Shown in pieces: positions 42,776 to 61,001 of a stretch of 64,000 nucleotides of DNA (positions within the stretch are counted from its first letter, which is position 1; each line of letters opens with the position of its first letter). The stretch comes from Antennarius striatus (Eukaryota > Chordata > Actinopteri > Lophiiformes > Antennariidae). A program made the translations under genes and the position numbers. The stretch spans positions 6,800,697 to 6,864,696 of the forward strand of contig NC_090789.1 of the NCBI RefSeq assembly GCF_040054535.1, written 5' to 3'. The notes beneath the pieces are model-generated. The model was given only the letters and a program-made list of their open reading frames with translations, was not told where the DNA came from and searched no databases.

Positions 42776-43430
42776 GTATTACTGATTACTGGATGCGACA
42801 GACTGACATGACCCATTTGTGCTTGTTTAAGCTCTATAACGTCGGCACTAGCAGTTGCGCCAACTACCCCCATAGACAGGGACTGCAGGGAGGGGCCATG
42901 AACATAGCACCTTGCAGCGGGACAGGCAGCCAGGTAACCATAGCAACTGTTGTTAAAGTTGAAGACAGACAAACACAAAACAGCAAAAAATAAGTTTCTT
43001 TTTTTTTTTTTACTGCAGCACTGTGATCTCAATTCTGAGTCTGAGGTGCGTTGGGGTCCCATGGGGGCCTTGTGCTTTGACACCACGGGAGAGAGGGTGG
43101 TCTTATCTCCGTGCCCCACAAAACGACCAACCACCAGCAGAATGCGGTGGAACTACATAAAGGCAAGGCATGGGGGAGTTTCTGAGTCATTATATGTTTG
43201 TGAGGGGTAGTTGGTGAACTCAGCGTGTCTGTTTTCTGCTTCAGATGAGCAGTCAGCTCATTCACCAGCAGTCCCAGTTGTGTCTGGAAGCTGTACTGGA
43301 AGAAGACATTCAGGAAATCAGCCAAGGAGACGCCAGCAGCCACACAGGAGGTCTCTTCCTGCGGCCCTGCACCCACCATCCCAGACAGCAGTGGCATTTT
43401 GATCAGCTAGTAGCTCCGCAAGACGCTTGA
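39253..43430 (+). CDS. galnt15: Polypeptide N-acetylgalactosaminyltransferase 15-like
   Basis: Golgi type II membrane enzyme that transfers GalNAc from UDP-GalNAc to Ser/Thr, starting mucin-type O-glycans. Coding exons: 39253-39779, 39888-40051, 40211-40415, 41420-41587, 41990-42107, 42275-42469, 42577-42708, 42832-42933, 43019-43162, 43245-43430. They sum to 1941 bases, 646 aa plus TGA. A short Arg-rich cytoplasmic end is followed by a membrane anchor (about residues 10-33) and a stem containing [10 protein letters not shown]. The GT-A catalytic domain has [19 protein letters not shown], the metal-binding DSH at 278-280 and WGEE at 384-387. A ricin-type lectin domain runs from about 505 and ends [17 protein letters not shown] and the stem motif point to GALNT15. 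The site where most family members read IRAR is AGCR (259-262). The last intron uses a GC donor, and intron 2 is mostly a (TCCA)n repeat. Confidence 0.92.
40057..40172 (+). repeat. (TCCA)n microsatellite filling galnt15 intron 2
   Basis: About 29 TCCA units begin five bases into the 159-base intron (40052-40210), leaving only the donor and a 38-base end segment unique. Confidence 0.95.
40416..41419 (+). other. galnt15: galnt15 intron 3
   Basis: It is bounded by donor GTACTC and acceptor CCAATCAG. It is AT-rich unique sequence with no recognised element. Confidence 0.75.
42476..42770 (+). repeat. (TG)n and (CA)n microsatellites in galnt15 introns 6 and 7
   Basis: (TG)n at about 42470-42497 begins inside the GTGAGT donor of exon 6. 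(CA)n at about 42714-42770 begins a few bases after the donor of exon 7. Confidence 0.9.
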
Positions 43431-43602
43431 TGCAGAAAGCATGGAGGGAATGACTGGGTTGTAGAAGTTGAGCACTCTATCTGTATATAGTAAATGTAGA
43501 CGAGAGAAGTGCTTTCGGAAAATACAGTATATATAGTATATACTTTACCCCTCAGCCTCTTGTTCCTGTTTTAAGGATTGAAAATATATTTTTGTGTTAA
43601 AT

Positions 43603-43608
43603 AATAAA
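43603..43608 (+). terminator. galnt15: galnt15 polyadenylation signal
   Basis: AATAAA lies about 175 bases after the galnt15 stop codon, on the same strand. It implies a short 3' UTR. Confidence 0.6.
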
Positions 43609-45139
43609 CAAATGCTTGTCTGAAGTAATCGGATATGTAATTATGTCATAACAAAGTTTTGTTTAAAACTGTGTTTTCAGGTTGCATTCAAGTACAAACA
43701 GAGTTTGGTACACCTTTGCAGAAAAATTGACATTTTAATACAATCAACGAGGAAATTGTCACATCAGTCAAACACGTACAACCCTGAGTCCTGTCCTGGA
43801 ACCTAAATCACGATAGATGGAAATTTATTGCTGCGTTTATTTTCCTCAGACAAGCAGCTGTAATTATTACGATAACCAGAATTGGTGGATTGTACTACAT
43901 TTTTAATTATAGGGTTGAATTTCTTTTTTTTCTTTCTGAGTCTTCAGCTCTGGTTTAACACTAACTGTGGTCCAAGTAGATTTTATTCTAAACAGCATAT
44001 TTAATCTGTTGTTGATGTGTTTCATATTTACTCTTGTGATTTGGGTACAAGGCACATAATAAAGTTTATTTCTAGAGTACTATTGAAACTAATGTTCACA
44101 AAGTGCTTTAAAACAAACGCGAAACACAAAGTTATAATATACAATAATTTATGAATGAAAAACCTAAGAAATAAGGAATAAAGGAGAATAACATTTTGAA
44201 GCAATGCATGATTAAAATAACAAAAGAAAGGTGTAATAAATAACATTAATAATTAGAAACACATCGTTCTACTACTTACATCTGTAACTATCATCTGTGC
44301 TTTGTGTTGTGATTTTAAAAACACTATTGACAGTATTCTACATCAACTGTCAACAGCAGGGGGCGCCATCTCCTTTTAAAATCATCATCCTGTTGTTTCT
44401 CATGAACCCACCCCCCCTCCACCACCCATGTGATCTCCTCATGACTTTACAGAAATATCTTTTCCATAATAAAGTTGTGTGATTGGAGCTAACTTAATCA
44501 TACCATACAGTAGGCTCACCATGTGACAGCAGTGATGTGATGTAACTGAGGCGAGTGGTGATGTTTAACCCTTTGATTCAAACGCAGACAAAAGGCTTGT
44601 GGTATTTTACAGCAATTTATAGGTCAAACATAAGTGAGGGCATTAAGCCATATATACAATTTCAATAACTCTCCCCTTAGCTCCCCCAGGCATTGGCTGC
44701 TAATAATTGCCTATACTCAGTATGTTATGCTCTTCTTAACCCATGAAGCACTTAGCCCAGTCAAGTACATATAGCACCTTTTCACCGGCTATATGTCGTG
44801 TCTGCAGCTTTGAGGCGCTTGGACGAACAACATGACTTTGATTAGTGTGACGTCCTTCAGTTATGTAACTATAGTCAATTTTACTGTAAGAAAAGAATGT
44901 CATCTTTCCACTTTGGGTGTTCAGAGGATGCTGATGGGCTTGAATACTTTCCATTTTGCCAATTTATTCAAGAACAACATGGAAAGGACAGAAAATAAAA
45001 AAGCTTTAACTCCATTGCATTCACATGGACTCATTATAAGTATGATTTTGAGCCCATGATAATTTTCTCCAGTGTTTAACATGAAGTGATCCACCTTATC
45101 TCACTGGAGGCTCACGGAGCCCATAAATATTGCATTAAT

Positions 45140-45190
45140 CAAAATCAAAATCTGAATAGTTTATTGATCCCTGAGGGAGAGATAGCTCTT
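45140..45190. repeat. Interspersed repeat fragment (TTTATTGATCCCTGAGG type)
   Basis: AGTTTATTGATCCCTGAGGG resembles a tail sequence widespread in fish genomes. The fragment is short and its class is uncertain. Confidence 0.35.
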
Positions 45191-45683
45191 TATTCCAAAG
45201 TAATCCCTTTTGACTCTTTTGATTTTTGCAGAAAAGACCAGCCTACATTGTGATGACTTAAATAGTTACGGACTTTAGTTTAATCCATGAGCAAATCAAA
45301 GCATAAAATTCTTTTTATATTTGCAACTGTCTGTACCACTAAGTGTCCATTCTAAGAGGAAGGACCATCAAGAAGAAAGCTTCATGACTTAGCATTGGGG
45401 ATCTTTGATGTTCCTTAATTTTGCAAAGTATACTAAGAAGTGTGGAAATTCCCCAAATCAAAGGAATCAATTAAATTTAAATTTAAATATGTAAACTAAG
45501 GTAACTGGAAGGTTAAGTTAGCAATTAAAATGCATTGACAACTGGCTTGTATTAAAGACTTGTATGAAGCTGATTTCTACATTTCTCACAAAAAGGAAAC
45601 CACATTTCAGAAAAGTTCAGGAATTCAAATACACTTGAAGGAACCTTCAAAGCTGTTGTTATACAGATCTGTTCCACTTTCTA

Positions 45684-45781
45684 CAGCCCCTTCAAAGGGT
45701 CACGGTGGTCTACTTATCTTAAGTTCAGTGGTCTAATCACTAACCCTTTAGTCTGCATGTTGAGGTGTCCTTGAGCGAGAT
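45684..45781 (-). repeat. Degenerate interspersed repeat (CTCAAGGACACCTCAACATG type)
   Basis: On the minus strand it reads CGCTCAAGGACACCTCAACA, then 'tgcagacta ... agaccactgaactt'. This order is familiar from a common teleost repeat. The copy is damaged. Confidence 0.4.
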
Positions 45782-47133
45782 TAAAAAAGATGCTTCTCTC
45801 TAGCTGTGTGACCTTTTCTCTCCCTTCACTAGTATCTACCATCTCATCTCCATGAGGTGGGTGTGATAAATTCAGCAAACACCAACATCGAATAGCTTCT
45901 GGCCACTGGACATATAACACTCACACGAGACTCTTTGTTTCTTCTTCTCTCTGCCATTATTCAGAAACACACATGTGTCTTCTGGGAGGTTCAGATAAAT
46001 GTCAGCATTAGCGGTTCAGGAAGCTGCGGCTTTCCTGTGAAGATCCATGGAGTCATCGCACCAAAGGTGGAGATGTGGAGCAGAATGTACGGTACGAACT
46101 ACACAGGCCAGAAAGAGTCTTGGGTCTTCTGCACACAGACAGTGTTGTTTTCACCTATTTGTAATGTGCATGTTGTGCAATTAGATCTATGTGCATGGGG
46201 TTAAGAAGCTGACACTGACACCCAGCAAAGATTATGTGCAGTAAAATGTGACAAATCTTGCCTTGTAGCAGCAATTAAAATTAGAGACTAAAATGGATTT
46301 TAAATGCCTTGTTCAGAAAGTTCCTGGCCATGCAAAAACAGTTTGCAAGAACAACCCTTAAATGAAGAATGACAGTGACAGTGACACCTATGTTTGTGTT
46401 ACATCAGACCCTTGAAAACTGGTCTTTTCAGGTGGATAAACATATTTCAAAGAGAACAAAATGCAGCTCTGTTACCAATTTCCACATCCAGAAATCGGAA
46501 TGTGATCAAGATGCGACGTTAGCAGAGTATTAAAAACATGTATTACTGATGTAACAAAAGAAAATCAAAAAGATGTTCTTAGATTTAGTCTAGTGATAAA
46601 AGTTACAAATGTGTAAGTTTTTTGTACAAAACTTATCAACAGGTTGATATTGTGCACATACAGAAACTGCTTATTGCCCTCTCTTGGCTCTGTTTTTGGT
46701 CTCGTCCATCTCCTGGGGGAAATACACATTGCTCACAGGACTCCTGAATGATTCATTCTCTTCATCAGCTCACTGTCAGCGGTGCGTCTGCTGATTGGTG
46801 CAGAAAACAGTAGTGTGTGTGAAGGGGTTATAGATTTTTTTTTGTGTGGTGCAAACAGCTACTGATACCCCAACTAAAACTAAGCAGTGGGGTAAATCAA
46901 GAGTGTTTGTAGCTGAATGGCTAAATGATTAGCCAAAACTGTTCATAGTGTCTTAGAGGTACAGGTTTGTACTCTAAAGGTTCATCACAGTGAACAAATT
47001 ACACATTGTTGTTTGACAAAACCTGTAAAAAAAATTCAACAAACAGCAAAAAAAAATCTCATTTGCTTTTTGTTTTGGAACATCGATACAGCATGGGTTG
47101 GGTTTGGATCTGTCACCTCCTTCACACGATATG

Positions 47134-47192
47134 AATGAATGAATGAATGAGGGAATGAATGAATGAATGCATGCATGAATGAATGAATGAAA
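47134..47192 (+). repeat. (GAAT)n tetranucleotide repeat
   Basis: Repeated ATGAATGA units with a few substitutions. Confidence 0.85.
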
Positions 47193-48441
47193 CATTATAC
47201 ATGGCGCATCATACATTACAATATATTTGATGTTTTATTATTTTATTTACTTTCCAGTTACCCTTTACCTTTTAATAGTCCATTAATATGTATAGTATAC
47301 AATATATGTTGGTAATATAACATATAGTATAAAAATATTTAATAGTGGAGTATACATATAAAATATAATGAAAAATATACAACCACTCCAGTAACAACCA
47401 CTGCTAAAATTTAACATTTGATTGGGTCGATGAAAAAAACCCTGTGGTTTTCCCTTAATGACAGTTTTCCCCCTGTTATCCCAGAAAACACCAACCACCA
47501 ATAATCAATAGAAAAACATACACGGTAAATGGCCGCCTAAAGGTGCTGCTGCTGTTGCGTTCTCCCCTCAATCAATGAGCATGTTGTTTTGGACCTTTCG
47601 ACAGGGACCCTGTTACATCAGCACAATGTAAGGCAACTATTTAGCAAGAGGTCTACATGGTGATCCTCCTCCTATGTGCATGCTTTAAAATACCACACTA
47701 CTCTCTGACAGGTGAGCAACAAAAGAGGTAATTTAGGAGCTGCTCCAGTATCCTTATTGAGCAGAGCCAGACCTGCGCTTCTAAGGGAAGAAACCACCAT
47801 TAATCTCCACTTCTGACATGCGCATTGTTCCGCCACCCCTCCTGCCACCATCACTACCGCTAGTACAATAGCACCCAGAGGAGCAGCTTGGACTCATTTA
47901 TCAAACAAGGTGTCCTGCAAGCTTGCTCCCTCCGCTACTGATTTGCACCAATGCAAATATAACAGTTTGGATGTGAGCAGTAGCCTCTGTCTCACTCAGA
48001 GCCAAACCGATTCATGTTGTGTGGAGAGGATCTCTGTTTTATACATGCATGCATGTGATGTAAATTTGCAAACGTGCGTGAAAGCTTCACATACTTGAGC
48101 ATAGAAATAACAGTAACCACACACAAGGTTGGCTGAACACATTCAAACCCAAACACAACGTGTCCTTGGTTCAGCACAAAGCTCAGCCTCTCTTTCATTA
48201 GCGGGCAGCCTATCAGATCTCAGTGAGGGTTGATCTGTAGCACCAAAGCTGCAGATTTCAACATATCTCCGTTATGTCTTTGGAGATGAAAAGAGAGAAA
48301 TGGACATATTTTCATTACCTGAGAGAGAATTTCTCACCTCCTGCACAACCGTGGTGTTTTTCAGTGCTGAAATCTAGGACAAGGAACAAGTGAAGAGGCT
48401 CTTTTCACTGGGATAAAGTGCTCATTTGAATGGAAGAGTGA

Positions 48442-48446
<5 letters not shown>

Positions 48447-48483
<37 letters not shown>

Positions 48484-48500
48484 ATGTGTGTGTGTGTGCG
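48447..48500 (+). repeat. (GT)n microsatellite
   Basis: A GT tract with small interruptions in intergenic DNA. Confidence 0.9.
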
Positions 48501-49464
48501 TGCTCACACAGCATTTCTGAGTGTTTTGAGTGAAAAGAGTTGACAGGGATGAATAGAGGCAGTGTGTGGATCAGGGCTGCCACCAAACAATATGAAAAGT
48601 GTATCAAGCAGGAATAAATACAGTGAATGTGAAACACAGGGATGTGCTTGTAAAACGTAAAGATGAACATTAATCTTTTAATCATTAATCTGATATCCTA
48701 CCTCTTTCAAAAAATACATTTTTACCTTTGGTTAGCATCTGTCTTGTATATTTGCACATTGTTATTTTCATTCCGTTGTCCTGTCATTTAATCAGAAATC
48801 ATTAAGGGGAAGAAAGAAAAAGGAAAGTAAGGGTGAATAGGAGGAAGGAAGATGGGTTTCACTTTGCTAATGACAGATAGTTCGAAGCACTGAATAAAAG
48901 ATGAGTTTGCTAGAAGATGGATAAAACTTTCCACGAGAAGCCAAGATGGGACTGTCTGTACGCCATTAAATATGGATGGGACCTGAAGACCCCAGGGTAG
49001 GTAAGAGCATTCCAACAGATGGGCTGATGGCACTACTAAACACACAAATAATCATCCTCAAAGCAAACACCCCCTCCCCACCACCCACCTGCAGAACCAT
49101 CCTCTGGTTTCAAGAAGTCAGCTACGTGAGGGAATCTTTTCACCACGGACATCTTCTTTTCTGAATCCCATCATCGCCTCTGAAACTGTTTCATGCACAC
49201 CTGTTCGCCGTCGTGATGTTATCTCCACTATCAAACACATCTCACTTGCATTCCCTCTGCAAAAAATGCGTTGCCCTCACTCCACATTTCTAACACGACG
49301 AACACACAGTGGCACGAGCACCTCGCCAGGTGAGAGCAGCTGGACTTATGGCAGATGTGTCAATATGATCCACGGCACGAACACTCTTCCAGCTTTCACG
49401 TCCTCTCGTGTCACCGGTGGGACACGATTGCATGGCATTCACCTCAAATGAACTGTAGCAAGAG

Positions 49465-49466
<2 letters not shown>

Positions 49467-49557
<91 letters not shown>
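49467..49557 (+). repeat. (AC)n microsatellite, about 45 units
   Basis: A pure AC tract of about 90 bases followed by short interrupted copies to 49575. Confidence 0.95.
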
Positions 49558-49562
<5 letters not shown>

Positions 49563-52500
49563 ACTCACACACAGTAAACATATACACATGTTTAATATCT
49601 GTGGGTGGACAAGCATCGCTGCGTGAGTTCTTTGGTCACGTATGAAAAACCAAAGAACAATTCAGGCATTGTTTCAAATGCAAATCAGTGGCATTTGATG
49701 GCAACAATTCTGTTCATCGTTATGAACCATGTCACTCTTAATTTTGGTGTTATCTAATGCTTAAAGGTTAAAGGTTATATTGTTTGTGCATAGAATGTTA
49801 GCTCCTAGGATGATAATGTCTCGTCTGTCACCTACCATGGGTCCAGATGGAAATATGGGTAAATGGATTTTCATAAAATTCTGTCAGTGAAGAGCAGTCA
49901 AGCCTCACCAATTATGAAGCAGAATGTTGACGTCACATGATCTAGACATTGATCATTTCCTCATATTCCTAATCAGTCATGATGATTTTTATCTAAGTCC
50001 TAACCTATGTGGTTAGCTGACGATAGTCCTCCTGGATTTATCACATTTCCATTTTCTTCCCTCAGTGCCTCAGTAAAATATTCAACTCTCAATTCATTTT
50101 CTGTTTGCTCATCAACATCCGCTGTGCTTACGTGCACAAATCACCCAGTTTTACAGGGTTAGCTTTAATTTTCATGACTGGCTTGACACTTCTATCTCAC
50201 CATGGCTAATCAAAATAAATGACAATAAAACATCAGCCTGCGAAAGGTTTAAATGCATGTCGGCTTTAAGTATAGTTGTATATTGAGCTCATACATAACC
50301 TACATTTCTGTCTGTCTTTGGCTAACTTACACACTCTGAATGAATAAGTGAATTCTAATTCAAAGGTGTGAATTAATTATGATACACGGTGAAATGATTG
50401 ATTCCCTTCAAAAATGAGCCAAAGAGGCAGAAACGTCACACTGATCACCAGCAGGTTACACAATTTACAAAGTATGTGTTCTAATACTGATCATTTGAGC
50501 GTTGCATTTCGTTTTAGGGATGGTGTTGGCTAATTAAAGAAAAAAGATAGTTTTGACAAAAATTTACTTTATCACTTGAGTAAATATTTGTGTTTCTTTA
50601 ATTAGTTCTTTGCCTGGTTTTAATAATAGGAGCGTCCTCTTTATTTTGAAGTGCAAGGGTTTATGTGGTATGAGATGAAACGACAATCCATGGTTTTTAA
50701 GGTCGATCTTCTTTATTATCTATTTGCACCTTAAGAAACAGCCAACAAAATTAGATTATTGTATGAAATTAATCATCAGGGATAATTTTCCAATTCCTGC
50801 AAAAGTAATATTTCTGTTGGCATTTACTGTCTCAGCTAGAGACAGTAAGCTAGGTGTATTTATTGATTATTGCATTGTCTGACTTATCAGAGGATATTGA
50901 TTTGTAAGGAACAAGCTCAAACAAGAACATGGACAAACGTTGAACTCCTCCTTGCTTGTGATTTACCACCAGATTTCTTCCATTAATAACATTCCCATCA
51001 TCCTGAGCTGAACTCGATGTGAACCAGTTATCATGTCTAAGCATGTTGACAAGCTAACCTGAAATGAGTCATTACTATAGCAAATTAGCACATGGATATT
51101 AACAAAAAGCTCAAAAGTCCAGCCTCACACAGGCATTTACATGCTTTATACTGTTTGTAATCCAAGAACTTTATGGATTCATACTCATTGTGTATTCATT
51201 TAATTTTAGTGAATGTCAGCAACATATAACAAAAAAAAAACCTTGAAAAATGTATCATTCATTAACAGGCTTTGTTAGTTCATGAGGATTTTTTTTAAAT
51301 TCTAACCATGTTCATGAAAACGAGTAGGACTTGCATTTTACTTTGAAATTTTACTTTGAAATTCATGCACATGGAACTGCTATTGTGAGACCATTTGTCC
51401 CAAGCATTTCAAAATATAAAAAGTGAAATTTATTCAGGTCTTTGACAGCCATTAATCAATGTACTGTGCACATGGTGTTGCAATAAATATGTTTTTTTTT
51501 TCGAAAAAGAGAAGTGGTAGGTTTGCTGAATGTGACGACTGATAACAACCTCTATTCGGGACTGGCAAAATGCTCATGTGAAGATTTAACAAAGACAAAA
51601 AGGCAGGGAATAACAGTCATATTTGTCATTTAATAGCATAACAGTTGTTTTTTTTAAATATAATAAATATAAAATATCATGGGAAAAATGTTTTTATTAC
51701 AGTACATTCCATTTGCAGAGATGCAGAGTCAAACCTACGTGAATTCAAAAGAGAACAGTAGATCTGAAAGGAGGAGAATTAGGACCTTTTTCCTGGTTGA
51801 GACTGCATTGGTTGGCACCAGCAAAAAAGCACGACCGTGACCTCAGTATCATTTACTGCTGTCCCACACTTGCATTCTTTGAGGTAAAAAAATACATCTT
51901 TTGTAATAATACATTCATAGAAATATAAAAGCATCTTTATTTCCGCATTGTGCTTTTATATGGGGATATTGCCGTAGCTCTAGAAAATGGATTTCAGAGC
52001 AGATAACCCTGGGTTACAATCAGAGAAATGGTCTACATTATGGATCATGGACCAATTTAGTACTGGTGCTTTGCTGTGGGCCACTTCACAACAGGGGCGA
52101 CTACCTTGTGCTTAAGATTATCCAGTTGTTTAAACTGAGCCAACATCCAATAAATATGCATCCGTAAATGTTTGGTTTACCTAGTAAAATATTAAACCAT
52201 TTTCCCTTTAAACAGATAGATAAATGGCAAGCTGGATTTCCACGGGTGACATGCAGCATGTTAATGTGCGTCTACAGGCACTACTTGAAAAAGGCTCAGA
52301 AAGGCATGCAGAGAGTACGAGAAAGAGCGAGAAGGAGGGAGAAAGACGGGTGTAGGTGTGTGGAGAGAGAAACACTGGAAATGAGAAACAGCCAGGGAGA
52401 GAAAGTCCCTGTGCTCAGTGTGACAGACGACAGCAGGGACCGCGCTGCCTGAGGCATAACATACCCCCCCCCCCAACCCCCTCTCCGTCCTCCCCATAAC

Positions 52501-53205
52501 CAACTTCCTTCACCCTCCACCTCCCCTTCCCTGAGGGCCAGCGGTAAAAGAACAATATGTCCGAACTCTCCTTCAAACTCCATTCCGTGCGCCTAGTCTG
52601 ACCCGCCCAAAACCAGTCACGCACCGGCCCACGCAATCCTGAGCACCACATACGGGTTGAGTGAGCAAGGAAAGAAGGATTCAAAGGGGAGGAAGTGATT
52701 GAGATATGGAGTTGGGGGAAGGACATTACCAGCCCCCCTCCCCTACTTGTCTCCAAAGCCCACCTCCACCACTCATGATGCTTTCTCCTCCAACCAGCCC
52801 ACTCAACCTGAAACTGGCCAAGAGCAATAAAAGAAGACAGAGAAGACTCCCTCTTCTTTTGTATCACTCTTGTCCACCATTATGGAATAATCTGGCCTCA
52901 AGGTGGGGGAGGACAGCAGGTTGGGGGGTGAGCTTTTGCCCAGATATCTGTCACCATATGGCTCCACAGCTGACCCCAAATCTCAAAATCTGGCTTCAGA
53001 ACACTACTTTTCTATAATGTAAAGCTAACACACCTAAACCGTCTGTAGTTCTTTTCATGCAAGGTTTTCAAAAATGCGTGCTTTTAAAACAAAGAGAATA
53101 TGAGTTACATCCCTGCAAATGTTCTTTAATAAGTCGATCAGTTTGATCTTTAAGCCAGGAACATATCCCGAAAAATATGCTAGAAAAAGTCCAGATTGAG
53201 AGTTG

Positions 53206-61001
<7,796 letters not shown>

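Larger units (their letters stand above)
43700..53205. other. Intergenic region between galnt15 and kcnh8
   Basis: Mostly AT-rich unique sequence without recognisable exons. The kcnh8 3' UTR must occupy part of the right end; a possible signal on its strand is TTTATT (given strand) at 51936-51941. Simple repeats lie at about 47134-47192, 48447-48500 and 49467-49557. Two degenerate interspersed repeats are listed separately. Confidence 0.6.

Noticed and set aside
45935-46204. 89-residue frame in the galnt15-kcnh8 gap
   Set aside because: There is no recognisable domain, no splice partners and no promoter signals; it is best explained as a chance frame.
52415-52867. 150-residue minus-strand frame downstream of kcnh8
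   Set aside because: It has biased Trp/Gly/Ser composition from GC-rich runs and lies in the probable kcnh8 3' region; no family is recognised.
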